Below are positions 9,379 to 18,284 of a stretch of DNA of 64,000 nt, in pieces. The position numbers and the translations under genes were made by a program. A model generated the notes under the pieces. The model did not search any database, was not told the DNA's origin, and saw nothing but the letters and a program-made list of their open reading frames with translations. Every line of letters begins with the position of its first letter. Positions within the stretch are counted from its first letter, which is position 1. The DNA comes from Oceanicoccus sagamiensis (lineage in GTDB: Bacteria; Pseudomonadota; Gammaproteobacteria; Pseudomonadales; Dasaniaceae). The DNA lies in contig NZ_CP019343.1 in NCBI RefSeq assembly GCF_002117105.1, positions 930,001 to 994,000 on the forward strand. Reading direction: 5' to 3'.

Positions 9379-10173
9379 TTATTCGGGTCTCCCGGGTAAA
9401 ATACCCCCGTAGAGCACCACACCATCAACCGGTTTGGACTGCCAAAGCTCTTGAGAGAACCTTGGAATAGCCATCGCCGCTACCGGGAAGCACTCGACAA
9501 ACTGGCTGGGTTGAATATCAAGCTTATGCAGGGCATAGCAGAAGAAATCTTTTTCCGTTAAATACCAAAAACCACGGGCTTTAGTATTGGTAGAGACTTT
9601 ACCACTGGGGTGGAAGTAGGCTTCAAAAATAATTTCTTCTTCGCCGCTATTCATCCGGTAGCGCACGGTATTGCTCATCATATGGTTCCAAAAACTGGGG
9701 AAGCGTTCTTCCGGCGGCAGAGATTTATCATCGGCCTTTTCGGTCATGGCATTTTCCGGGCGAGGCCAGCTGGCAGCACCGGTTTCTACCATCATAAAAG
9801 AAATCAAACCCAAACGAAGCTTGCCAGGCACTGGCTCCGGGATACCCATGGTATTACCGGGAATATATTTTTTGGGGTTTTTTAGAAACTGGTTTAAATG
9901 CTCAGGGGTCCACTGAAAACCTGCGGCTTTCATTCCGTCTGAAAAACTAAAGCCCGGCTTGGCCCCGGCCTTGCGCTCAAACATATTCCATAGCGCAGGG
10001 CCGGTCAGGTCCATACTGTCTTCCGCCAGAGTATGGCAGGCACTACAACGCCCCTGAAAGGTTTTTTTACCCTGGAAATAATCCGCATACTTTAATGCAT
10101 CCGGGCTAATGGTTGTTTCTGCAAATAGCGCTGGCGCCAGCAGCAAAGGTATCAGTAACAGCTTTTTGAACAT
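9379..10173 (-). CDS. Monohaem cytochrome c with a novel C-terminal domain
   Basis: 264 residues. Sec signal (LLLIPLLLAPALFAE), then a class I cytochrome c domain with haem motif CSACH (Cys43, Cys46, His47) and the likely axial Met109 in YIPGNTMGIP. Residues from about 135 to the end form an unrecognised domain containing WNHMMSN and WYLTEKDFFCYAL. Periplasmic electron carrier by family. It sits immediately downstream of the bilin-reductase-like gene, and a cytochrome c/bilin-reductase-like pair recurs at 36847-37875. The extra domain is not seen in that second cytochrome. Confidence 0.86.
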   Translation of the reverse strand: MFKKLLLIPLLLAPALFAETTISPDALKYADYFQGKKTFQGRCSACHTLAEDSMDLTGPALWNMFERKAGAKPGFSFSDGMKAAGFQWTPEHLNQFLKNPKKYIPGNTMGIPEPVPGKLRLGLISFMMVETGAASWPRPENAMTEKADDKSLPPEERFPSFWNHMMSNTVRYRMNSGEEEIIFEAYFHPSGKVSTNTKARGFWYLTEKDFFCYALHKLDIQPSQFVECFPVAAMAIPRFSQELWQSKPVDGVVLYGGILPGRPE

Positions 10174-10860
10174 TTAGGTAACTACCTCATAAAAAATACG
10201 TTTAGCTTTGTCTTTGCCAATAAATTTTGATGTCATACCCTGGGCTTTATCCCGGGTGCGAATATCTTCTTTAAAATGATCATGAAAATCAGCAATGGTT
10301 TGCAGGCGTTCGCTATCAACGGTTTTTTCGTTCTCTGCCACCAACTTTAAATAGTGATTGAGATACTCCAGCGAACAGTTACTCAGATCATCCAAACGAT
10401 CTTGCTTAAACAAACCATACACCGTGCAGTCATGCTGGTAGGCTTTCATCCACTCCGGGTAACGGTCCATGCATTCAAACTCAGGGTAAGTGGCTTGAAT
10501 AGCATCCAGCGGTTTTACCCATTTATCCAAATACGCCTGATCATCAAAGGGGCAACAAACATTAAAGTGGCTAATGACTTTGCGACCGGTAATTAAAAAG
10601 AAAAATAGAAAGATCGGCGCATCACTATCAGCTTGCGGGTAAAAAATCATCGTCAGGGCATCCAGCGCCGGGACTTTTACCGTCATTCTCAAGGCACCAA
10701 TTCTGGGAATACTGCCCGCAGCCCAGTTATGACAACTGACCGTCACTAATTTTAGAAAGGCCTTGTTATCTGAAATATCAGCATCAACCTCTACCTCTTC
10801 AAGAGGCATATATTGGCTGACCTTATCAAGTACCGCCTGTAATCGCTGATCCTGGTTCAT
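10174..10860 (-). CDS. Ferredoxin-dependent bilin reductase-like protein
   Basis: 228 residues, no signal peptide. The C terminus (RTRDKAQGMTSKFIGKDKAK, then a hydrophobic end) follows the pattern of PebB/PcyA-type bilin reductases (DPARGM followed by YGEEW), and the middle DSDAPIFLFFFLITG lies where those enzymes have their P-x-FG-x-D strand. That aspartate is absent here. Length matches the family (about 230-250). Remote homology only, judged by eye. No haem oxygenase or phytochrome is adjacent, so a bilin substrate is not assured. Overlaps the upstream membrane gene by one base and abuts the cytochrome gene. Confidence 0.5.
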   Translation of the reverse strand: MNQDQRLQAVLDKVSQYMPLEEVEVDADISDNKAFLKLVTVSCHNWAAGSIPRIGALRMTVKVPALDALTMIFYPQADSDAPIFLFFFLITGRKVISHFNVCCPFDDQAYLDKWVKPLDAIQATYPEFECMDRYPEWMKAYQHDCTVYGLFKQDRLDDLSNCSLEYLNHYLKLVAENEKTVDSERLQTIADFHDHFKEDIRTRDKAQGMTSKFIGKDKAKRIFYEVVT

Positions 10861-11876
10861 TATTTTTTCTCGCTGGAAAAGCCCATCAACTTATAGGCTG
10901 GCCACAATACAATCAGTAAAATAAACAACAACCCATACTCCATTAACGGCACCTGAAAAGCCCGATAAAATTCCTCTACACTGGAACGCGCCGGATAGTA
11001 CAAAGCCATTAGCACAGCGCACAGCGCCACTAAAGCCCACTGTGTTTTTACCGACAGCTTCAAACCATGCATCTGGGTAATTAAAAAGACTACAATAAAG
11101 CCAAAAAAGAAACGGGCTGTGGCCACTTCACCCTGCTGTACAATCGCCACGGCTATAGCGTGAATCACAACAAACATTTCCAAAAACAAGGTCCAGCTAC
11201 GGTTGATATGCATCCGGGTAAAAAACAAGCTGCCCTGCAAGATCAATAATAAAATATAAAAAGTACCTAGCAGATGGCCATAGGTGATCTCAATCGGGTG
11301 ATACCAAAAGGTATAGATAATGGCCCAGGAAAAGTAATAACCATGATAGCGCCGCAAAAAGGCACCAGCCTCTTTTAATAAAGGTGCCCGTTTGCCAAAG
11401 AACATACCGCGGCGTTGATTTTCCATAATCAAAATAAACACCAGCATAAAAGTGACCGAACCAAAGGAGGTGGCCTCATGGACATCCTGTGCCGTAGCGT
11501 CATACCAGATTTTTGTTTGCAGAATATGCAAACCCACAAAAAATGCATTGGCGGCTAAAGCCCAGATATTAAAACTATGCAGGCCGTTAGTGTATTTTGG
11601 TTTTTTGCCTTTGGCATAAATATGCTGAGCATAATAAATAATACCCCAGGCCGTAATCTGGTGAAGTGCATAACCACTCCAGGCGGTAAAGCGAGTCCAG
11701 AAGGTAGGCTCTGCTAATTGCCAGCGGTACCAGAAACCTTCCCGGTAAGGCGCTAACACCACATCTTCACTATAGGGGCCAACAATCCAGACAACAGCCA
11801 TAATAGCCACACAGCCAGCCATACCCCACCAGATGGAAAAGGTTTTTTCTTGGCTACTGCTGTGCTGTTCAGTCAT
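10860..11876 (-). CDS. Polytopic membrane protein, unknown family
   Basis: 338 residues with about 9-10 predicted membrane spans and an unusual density of His, Trp and Tyr in or near the membrane (for example ALHQITAW, FVGLHILQTKIW, RRYHGYYFSW, FWYHPIEITYGHL). These could bind haem or metal, but no known motif is matched. It overlaps the bilin-reductase-like gene by one base, which suggests a functional pair, for example a membrane electron donor. Function not assigned. Confidence 0.72.
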   Translation of the reverse strand: MTEQHSSSQEKTFSIWWGMAGCVAIMAVVWIVGPYSEDVVLAPYREGFWYRWQLAEPTFWTRFTAWSGYALHQITAWGIIYYAQHIYAKGKKPKYTNGLHSFNIWALAANAFFVGLHILQTKIWYDATAQDVHEATSFGSVTFMLVFILIMENQRRGMFFGKRAPLLKEAGAFLRRYHGYYFSWAIIYTFWYHPIEITYGHLLGTFYILLLILQGSLFFTRMHINRSWTLFLEMFVVIHAIAVAIVQQGEVATARFFFGFIVVFLITQMHGLKLSVKTQWALVALCAVLMALYYPARSSVEEFYRAFQVPLMEYGLLFILLIVLWPAYKLMGFSSEKK

Positions 11877-11903
11877 AGGACAATTCAGGCTAAATAGTTT
11901 TTG

Positions 11904-12572
11904 TTATAGTCGTGCCGCCAACCGGTCTGATAAGCGGTTAAAGCTTTCAATATGTTGCTCTGCTGTTCTTGCCGTGGCTTTAACACTCTCGCGATCAGAC
12001 ATGGCCTGATACCAACGTGAAATTAACGGGTAAGCGGCCAAGTTAATACCGACCTTTTGCTCTACCATGGGCATACGTTCAAAAAACGTATAAAAGTTAA
12101 TATCCACCAGGCTAAGCTGCTGACCAAACCAATAAGGGCCCTCACCACTAAATACAGCAAAACCGTTATCTTCTATAGTTTGCAATTCGGCTTTAAGTTT
12201 TTCTGTTAGCTGCTGCAATTCTTGTTGATCTTTTTTCACGCCAATATAAAACAGCGTACTGGCAAAAGCTGAAAATTTATCAACCCAGATTCTGGCCTGC
12301 GCCCTTAACACTGCATCTGCTGGCATTAACGCCGGCTGTGGCCATACCTCATCGATATACTCATTAATAATGGCGCTTTCAAATAGCCGATGTCCGTCAT
12401 GCACTAAAACCGGCACTTTGCCAGAGGGAGAAGCTTCAACAAACCAATCTGGCTTATTAGCTAAATCCACTTCGGCAAAATCAAAGTCCAAACCTTTTTC
12501 CAACAAAGCAATGCGGGTACGTTGCGCATAGGGGCAACCATCATTGCTATAGAGTTGGATTGATGCCGCCAT
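11904..12572 (-). CDS. Glutathione S-transferase family protein
   Basis: 222 residues. The N-terminal thioredoxin-like domain carries SNDGCPYAQRTRIALLEKG, the Cys-Pro-Tyr-Ala active-site form of omega/lambda-like GSTs, followed by GKVPVLV with the cis-proline and FESAIINEYIDE. The helical C-terminal domain follows from about residue 90. Cytoplasmic. One base separates it from the aldehyde dehydrogenase gene, so the two are probably co-translated and may handle a reactive electrophile or aldehyde. Confidence 0.88.
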   Translation of the reverse strand: MAASIQLYSNDGCPYAQRTRIALLEKGLDFDFAEVDLANKPDWFVEASPSGKVPVLVHDGHRLFESAIINEYIDEVWPQPALMPADAVLRAQARIWVDKFSAFASTLFYIGVKKDQQELQQLTEKLKAELQTIEDNGFAVFSGEGPYWFGQQLSLVDINFYTFFERMPMVEQKVGINLAAYPLISRWYQAMSDRESVKATARTAEQHIESFNRLSDRLAARL

Positions 12573-12573
12573 A

Positions 12574-14085
12574 TTAGTAATGCATCATAATGGTTTTAGT
12601 CTCCAGATAAGCATGCAATGATTCTTCACCCATTTCACGCCCCCAACCCGATTGCTTATAGCCACCAAGCCCACCATTGATATCTGACATGGTATGGGCA
12701 TTAATACCGACGATGCCCGAACGCACACCTGCGGAAATACGCATAGCAGTACCAATATTTTCTGTCCAGACACTGCCGTTTAAACCGTATTCGGTATCAT
12801 TGGCCTGCACTAAAATTTCATCAATATCGTCGGTTTCCAGTTTAATCACGCTAAGCACTGGGCCAAAAATTTCTTCACGAACAATACGCATATCGCGATT
12901 GGCATCGGCAAATACTGCAGGACGCATAAAGTTACCGGGGCGATCCAATTGATCACCTCCGGTAATTAATTGCGCACCTTCATCTTTACCCGACTGCACA
13001 TAACCTTGCACACGCTCCAACTGACGAGCGGAGACCAACGGCCCCAAGGTGGTTTCTGGATTTAAACCTGGACCGATCATTAAGCTATCAGCACCGGCGG
13101 CCAAACCATCAACAAACTGGTTATACACATCTTTATGAACCAGCATTCTTGAAGGGCAGACACAGTTTTGGCTTTGCAGAAAGTAGCCCTGCTGCACGGC
13201 CATAGGGATGGTTTTATTCAGATCAGCATCAGGCATAACAATAAACGGCGACTTGCCGCCCAATTCCAAAGTCACTTTTTTCAAGTTTCCTTTGGCCGCT
13301 TCAATAATTTTCTTACCGACTTCGGTTGAACCGGTAAAAGAAATTTTATCCACATCGTTATGCTCTGCCAGTGCGGCACCTGCGATATGGCCGTGCCCCG
13401 GAATAATATTGATAACACCGGCAGGGAAGCCTGCTTGTTGGATCAAACGACCTAAAAACAAGGCGGATAAAGGGGTGTGCTCATCCGGTTTTAAGACCAC
13501 GGTACAACCGGCTGCCAGCGCTGGCCCCAGTTTCATAATGGTCATACCCAGCGGGAAATTCCAGGGCACAATTTGCGCGGCAACACCCACAGGTTCTTTG
13601 CGGGTCATTAAGAAGCGCTCCATACCGGGAACAGGGAAAGGGTCCTGCGCCAGGGTTTCACCAGAAATTTTGGTGGGCCAACCCGCGTAATAACGCAGCC
13701 AGTCACGGGCAATAATCGGCGCCAGGTTGGCTGCATTGGTCATTGGCATACCGGTACACAGCACTTCCAGCTCTGACAGGATTTGCATATTCTGCTCAAC
13801 CAGATCCGCCAACTTTAATAATAATTCAGCGCGGGCCGTGGCACCCATAGTGCGCCATGGGCCGCGATCAAATGCTTCGCGGGCTGCCGCTACTGCAGCA
13901 TCGACTTCAGTTTGACCGGCACCGGGTACGGTCGCAATCGACTCGCCAGTGGCAGGGTTAATAATATCAAGGTCGCCGCCGGTTCCACCGGTCACCCACT
14001 CGCCATTAATAAGCAGGGGCTGTTCAGACTCAAGAAAGGCTTGAGTGGCTGCGGAAATCGCAGGTGTGTCGATTATTTCTGGCAT
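12574..14085 (-). CDS. NAD(P)-dependent aldehyde dehydrogenase
   Basis: 503 residues, full length for the family. Visible motifs are PWNFP (174-178), FTGSTEVGKKI (250-260, NAD site), catalytic Glu274 in LELGGKSPF, and catalytic Cys308 in SQNCVCPSR, where a second Cys follows at 310. Oxidises an aldehyde to the acid in the cytoplasm. Located 38 bases after the MFS gene and one base before the GST gene. The substrate is not evident; no CoA-acylating features are seen. Confidence 0.94.
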   Translation of the reverse strand: MPEIIDTPAISAATQAFLESEQPLLINGEWVTGGTGGDLDIINPATGESIATVPGAGQTEVDAAVAAAREAFDRGPWRTMGATARAELLLKLADLVEQNMQILSELEVLCTGMPMTNAANLAPIIARDWLRYYAGWPTKISGETLAQDPFPVPGMERFLMTRKEPVGVAAQIVPWNFPLGMTIMKLGPALAAGCTVVLKPDEHTPLSALFLGRLIQQAGFPAGVINIIPGHGHIAGAALAEHNDVDKISFTGSTEVGKKIIEAAKGNLKKVTLELGGKSPFIVMPDADLNKTIPMAVQQGYFLQSQNCVCPSRMLVHKDVYNQFVDGLAAGADSLMIGPGLNPETTLGPLVSARQLERVQGYVQSGKDEGAQLITGGDQLDRPGNFMRPAVFADANRDMRIVREEIFGPVLSVIKLETDDIDEILVQANDTEYGLNGSVWTENIGTAMRISAGVRSGIVGINAHTMSDINGGLGGYKQSGWGREMGEESLHAYLETKTIMMHY

Positions 14086-14123
14086 GGTTTACTTCTCTCT
14101 TTTAAACATCTTTTTAACAGCCC

Positions 14124-15479
14124 TTAGCGGCTGCCAAATACTTTATTCACTAAACGCTGCTCAGCTTCCGGGACAAAACCCGGCGCCTTTTTGCGCACAT
14201 ACAGGCCGGCAAATACCAACAAAAAATTGGCCATACCGATTAATACAAACGGTGCCGCTGGACCAATCTGGTCAAACATACGGCCGCCTATCCCGGTGGC
14301 CACCAAAATACCAACAGCACCAAACACATTAAACATTCCAACCACACTGCCGCGCTCACTTTTTGGCGCCTCCTGGCCAATTAAAATCGTGCCGCCTAAA
14401 AAGGCACTGATTTGCCCAATGCCCATCACAATAAAAATGGGAATAGCAGCAGACTCCAGCGGGTTATCAATCAAAGCCGGCAAGGTAAAACCAATACCGC
14501 CTAAAAACATACAAAAGGTAACACCGGTAATCCGGTTAACCTTATCCATAAAAAAACCAATAATCGGCGAAAACACCAGTGCCGACGATTGAGTAATCAC
14601 AAAAATAATGGTGCCCTTTTGGGTAGCTTCCGCCACCGTCAGCCCCATGGCCTGACCGGTACTCACTCCCCAGGCCATTAAAAAGGTACCCAGTATCACT
14701 ACATCGCTACGAGCGACAAAGGCCGAGGCATAAGCCAGCGCTATACGCGGGTTTTTTGCCTGTTTAAAACCAGCACGAGCCAGTTCAATGCTGCTTTTGG
14801 ATTCCTCATGGCTAACCGGCGCCCCCGGCTTTAAACCCAGCCTTAAGACCAATGCCACCAACAAACAAATACCCACCACAACAAACAGGGCATAACGACC
14901 GGCGGTAACGCTATCCACCCCCGCATCCACAAAGATCGAAGGCAGACGACCGTAAACCGCATTTAGAGTCACCACCCCAAGGCCATTAAGCACACCGATA
15001 ATGGCAATCATCTTGCCCCGGATGGCATTCTGCGGGTAATCCGCCGCTACCGTCGCTAACATCCCGGTAGAACAGGCGAGACCCGCTGCGTAAATCACTC
15101 GAAACAGCGTTAACTGCTCCAATGATTCGGCAAAGGGATATAAGCCATAACCCAGGGCAAAAGCCAACATACCAGCCACATAAATGGGGCGGCGGCCAAC
15201 TTTATCGGCAGCCACGCCAATCGCTCCAAACAGCAGGATCTGGGTAATCTCAGTCCAAAAGGCCAGATTACCAGTAATCGTACCCCACTCACTCGATGGG
15301 ATATTCAGATTTTCCCAGAGGATATAGGTGGTTGCCGCAGACACCACCGTGAGTATGCCAATGGTAAAAAAACTGCCAAAAAACAGGGCTAAACAATGGC
15401 TTTTACTCACGCCGGGCTGTAACCAAATTGGGCCCAGCTTTGCTTGTGTTTGGTCTATATCCGTTTGTGACGTCGACAT
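14124..15479 (-). CDS. MFS transporter
   Basis: 451 residues, about 12 membrane spans. The loop 2-3 motif GVAADKVGRRPIYVAG is a textbook MFS motif A, and GFFMDKVNR occurs in the second half. Resembles drug/H+ or aromatic acid porters but cannot be placed further. First gene of the 12-gene minus-strand block, divergent from the hydrolase gene at 15673 across a 193-base promoter region containing the TGTAAA repeats. Confidence 0.88.
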   Translation of the reverse strand: MSTSQTDIDQTQAKLGPIWLQPGVSKSHCLALFFGSFFTIGILTVVSAATTYILWENLNIPSSEWGTITGNLAFWTEITQILLFGAIGVAADKVGRRPIYVAGMLAFALGYGLYPFAESLEQLTLFRVIYAAGLACSTGMLATVAADYPQNAIRGKMIAIIGVLNGLGVVTLNAVYGRLPSIFVDAGVDSVTAGRYALFVVVGICLLVALVLRLGLKPGAPVSHEESKSSIELARAGFKQAKNPRIALAYASAFVARSDVVILGTFLMAWGVSTGQAMGLTVAEATQKGTIIFVITQSSALVFSPIIGFFMDKVNRITGVTFCMFLGGIGFTLPALIDNPLESAAIPIFIVMGIGQISAFLGGTILIGQEAPKSERGSVVGMFNVFGAVGILVATGIGGRMFDQIGPAAPFVLIGMANFLLVFAGLYVRKKAPGFVPEAEQRLVNKVFGSR

Positions 15480-15591
15480 GCTGGCGGACCCTTCTTATTG
15501 GTATTAGCTAGGGCTATTCGCTGGCCTTAGCGATTGGCATTCGCAAACAGCCAGTTTTTCCCAGTTAGGTAGTTAGTTCAACCGGAGTAAG

Positions 15592-15620
15592 TGTAAAAAG
15601 ATGTAAATTCGCCTTTACAC
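15592..15620. promoter_or_regulatory. Putative operator, TGTAAA direct repeat
   Basis: The divergent promoter region contains TGTAAAAAGATGTAAAT followed by TCGCC and then TTTACAC. This gives two TGTAAA boxes one helical turn apart plus an inverted copy (arms 15591-15597 and 15614-15620). Almost the same string (TGTAAA-AGATA-TGTAAAT-ACGCC) occurs at 28420-28442 upstream of the second UbiD module. Position is about 80 bp before the plus-strand start and 115 bp before the minus-strand start. Regulator unknown. Confidence 0.5.
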
Positions 15621-15672
15621 CACTCCCCTGACAGGCTGCCAGCCCTTATGATTAGCCATCAACAAGCCGGAT

Positions 15673-16464
15673 GTGAAGATAATGAAAATAATAGTTACAG
15701 GGCTCAAAATACTCGCTGTTATCGTCGTTCTGCTTATGGTTGCCGGAGCCGCCTTTAGCTTTGGCTGGCTAGGCAATGAACTCACCACCAAGACTCATGC
15801 CTCTGAAGAAGCCCTGGCTTCCCTGGCCTCCTCTGATGCTGTTGTCATTAGCGAACAGCGCTGGATCACCTTTACCCCAACCAGCAAAGTACCCAAGACG
15901 GGCTTTATCTTTTACCCCTGCGCGCTCTGCGATGCCCGCGGCTTTGCCCCCTTACTAAAAGAGATTGCTGCAACAGGGTTTCTGGTGGTGCTGGTGCCCA
16001 TGCCCAGTAACTTTGCCATTTTTGATGCCGACCGCGCGCTGGAGGTAAAACAAACCTTCCCCGCCATAGAGCACTGGGTGATTGGCGGTCACTCCATGGG
16101 CGGCGGCTCATCCGCTATGTTTCTGCATTCACACCCCGACAATACCGATGGCCTGTTAATGTGGGACTCTTTTACCTATGAAAGCTATAACATCAGCGAA
16201 CAAAGCCTGCCGGTATTGACCATTTATGGGGATAGCCATCATTCACCCGAGCGCCCCGCCCAGTTTGAAGAGGCCAAGCAATATATGCCGCCCCATGCCC
16301 GCTATCAGGTGATAGCCGGTGGTGACCATTTTCAATTTGGCCACTTCAGGGCTGAAGATATTGCCCACCGCACCACGGCGACGATCCCGCGGGAGCAGCA
16401 ACACCAGCAAATCATTGCGCATTCGGTCGCTTTTTTGACTGCTATTGAGCAGGGAACACGATAA
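15673..16464 (+). CDS. Membrane-anchored alpha/beta hydrolase
   Basis: 263 residues. An N-terminal hydrophobic segment (about residues 6-30) acts as signal or anchor. Then a PF12695-type hydrolase domain: FIFYPCALCDARGFAPL, the nucleophile elbow GGHSMGGG, and the late GGDHFQFGHF with the presumed catalytic His. Paralogue of the lipoprotein hydrolase at 6898-7626. The start here is GTG; an in-frame ATG three codons later is an equally good choice. First gene of a plus-strand operon with the UbiD and epoxide-hydrolase-like genes. Confidence 0.82.
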   Translation: MKIMKIIVTGLKILAVIVVLLMVAGAAFSFGWLGNELTTKTHASEEALASLASSDAVVISEQRWITFTPTSKVPKTGFIFYPCALCDARGFAPLLKEIAATGFLVVLVPMPSNFAIFDADRALEVKQTFPAIEHWVIGGHSMGGGSSAMFLHSHPDNTDGLLMWDSFTYESYNISEQSLPVLTIYGDSHHSPERPAQFEEAKQYMPPHARYQVIAGGDHFQFGHFRAEDIAHRTTATIPREQQHQQIIAHSVAFLTAIEQGTR

Positions 16465-16558
16465 GAAATAGAAAATTTGATAATTATTAAATTTTTATTT
16501 CCCAGCTTGGCGATACTGCCTGTTTTAAATAGGTCATAAACCACTTCGGAGACACTCC

Positions 16559-17896
16559 ATGGCGAACAAGAACCACCCACCGGCGAATCAAACACCAGAA
16601 CCCACTGCCCCCAGCCTGTCACGGCGCGGCTTTATAGCTGGCAGTGTTGTAGGTGTAGCCGCTGTGACCGCAGGCTGCGCCGCGGCGGGCTCTGCCAGTG
16701 CCAGTAGCGGTGGCGATAGTGTGAGCGTTGCTGCCGCCAGCAATAGTGCCAAAGCTTTATCGCCTGATATGCCCTTTGATGATTTTCGCCAACACCTGCA
16801 AGCTCTGGAAGAACGCGGCCTATTACTGCGCTTTAAACGACTGGACCAGGATGCCTATGAAATGACGGCCTTAATGTACCGCCTGGTTGAGGAACATGGC
16901 TGGACCAATGCCCCCGCCATTTTGGCCGAAGAGGTCAAAATCAATGGCGAGTGGATTAAAGGCCCGGTGGTAGCCAATCATCAGGGGCACTGGCATAGCG
17001 AAGCCATTACCTTTGGTCTTGATCCTGTACCCAATGACCCCACCGCCAGCTATCGCAAAGCGATTGATTTTCTGGCAGAGAAGATTACTAAAGGCGTTTA
17101 TCCGCAAATAGAACCTGTCAGAGTCGATAACGCCAACGCGCCTTGTAAAGAAGTGGTACTGACCGGCGATGACATTGACCTGAATAGATTTGCCTTTATT
17201 CAGTCCAACCCCGCCGATGGCGGCCGCTATATTGATACCGGCTCTATCTTTACCTCCGACCCGGAAGGTGGCCCCAATTTTGGTACCTACCGCTGCCAGA
17301 TTCACGGCCCGCGCCTAATCAGCGTTAACTCTGAACCCAACCAGACCGGCTGGAAACATATTATGGCGGCTAAAGAGCGGGGTGAGAAATTTGCTCCCAT
17401 CTCTATTGTTGTTGGCCAGGACCCCTATGTCTGGATTGTTAGTGGCTCCCGCGTCATCAATCGCTTTCTAAGCAAAGGCCCGGTTGATGAACTGGCGGTT
17501 GCTGGCGGCCTGCGCGGCAAGGCGCTTGAAGTTGTCAAAAGTGAAACCAACGACCTGATTATCCCCGCTCATGCGGAGATAGTCATTGAAGGTGAAGTGC
17601 GTTTTGATTTACCACCGCAACCGGAAGGCCCCTTTGGTGAAATGATGGGTTATATGGGCCCACAAAAAGCCGACAACTTCACCATGGTCGTTACCAAAGT
17701 TACCCACCGCCGTGACCCCTGGGTATTAAATGTCTTTACCGGCGCCACCCGTGGCTATAGCACTGCGCCAACTACCGCGCTCTATAACAACAATCTAAAA
17801 CGCTTAGTGCCGCAGTTAATTGAAATACACTCACCACTGCACGCCCCGGCATTACCTATGTTCGCATTAAAAAAACCAAAGCGGGTCAGGGCATAA
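16559..17896 (+). CDS. UbiD-family decarboxylase, Tat lipoprotein (N-terminal part, frameshifted)
   Basis: Residues 1-445 of a UbiD-like protein (prenylated-FMN decarboxylase family). The N terminus carries a twin-arginine leader (SRRGFIAG, Arg22-Arg23) and a lipobox ending at Cys40 (VTAGC). The UbiD core follows: GTYRCQIHGPR, then PAHAEIVIEGEV and EGPFGEMMGYMGP with the conserved acidic residues. The frame is lost at the CCCC run 17844-17847. Adding one C restores HAPGITYVRIKK and continues to 18261, matching the intact paralogue at 32248-33912. Good ribosome site (GGAGA) before 16559. Treat as one gene 16559-18261. Confidence 0.88.
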   Translation: MANKNHPPANQTPEPTAPSLSRRGFIAGSVVGVAAVTAGCAAAGSASASSGGDSVSVAAASNSAKALSPDMPFDDFRQHLQALEERGLLLRFKRLDQDAYEMTALMYRLVEEHGWTNAPAILAEEVKINGEWIKGPVVANHQGHWHSEAITFGLDPVPNDPTASYRKAIDFLAEKITKGVYPQIEPVRVDNANAPCKEVVLTGDDIDLNRFAFIQSNPADGGRYIDTGSIFTSDPEGGPNFGTYRCQIHGPRLISVNSEPNQTGWKHIMAAKERGEKFAPISIVVGQDPYVWIVSGSRVINRFLSKGPVDELAVAGGLRGKALEVVKSETNDLIIPAHAEIVIEGEVRFDLPPQPEGPFGEMMGYMGPQKADNFTMVVTKVTHRRDPWVLNVFTGATRGYSTAPTTALYNNNLKRLVPQLIEIHSPLHAPALPMFALKKPKRVRA

Positions 17897-17910
17897 AAGC
17901 CGGTAAGCGG

Positions 17911-18261
17911 TTGGCAGCCATTGTGCCGATTTATAAATTAATTGTCGTCGTCGATGAAGATGTTGATGTGCTGGACACCTTGCAGGTTGATAACGCCATC
18001 GCTGCCCGCTGGCAACCGGAAGATGCCTACGCCATTGTTGGTGGGCGCGGCATGCCACTGGACCCCAGCCTTGCCGAACAGGGCCCTACATTTAAAGGCT
18101 CTAAAATGGTGATCGATGCGACCAAACCCTTCCCTGAAGAAGGCCGGGAGACACCCTTTTCAAAACGCAACCGCGAGTGGCTGGATGAATTAGCCCCAGA
18201 TGCCATTAGCGCCGTTGATAAAAAATATGCTGACATCATCAACGGCGGCAAAAAGTGGTAA
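17911..18261 (+). CDS. UbiD-family decarboxylase, C-terminal part after frameshift
   Basis: C-terminal segment of the same UbiD gene. Reading the shifted frame from about 17848 gives the continuation up to 18261 (KAGKRLAAIVPIYKLIVVVD, AARWQPEDAY, VIDATKPFPEEG), which aligns with SIAKTNPIAKVVVVVD, GSRWQPHP and VIDATRQLPDEG of the paralogue. No independent ribosome site or start is convincing, so it is not a separate gene. A real frameshift would abolish the C-terminal UbiD domain; a sequencing error is more likely. Confidence 0.8.
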   Translation: MAAIVPIYKLIVVVDEDVDVLDTLQVDNAIAARWQPEDAYAIVGGRGMPLDPSLAEQGPTFKGSKMVIDATKPFPEEGRETPFSKRNREWLDELAPDAISAVDKKYADIINGGKKW

Positions 18262-18284
18262 GTCAATAATTAACGGAGATAATA

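Noticed and set aside
17844-17847. Programmed ribosomal frameshift in the UbiD gene
   Set aside because: No slippery heptamer or stimulating structure, and two other genes break the same way at C/G runs; error more likely.
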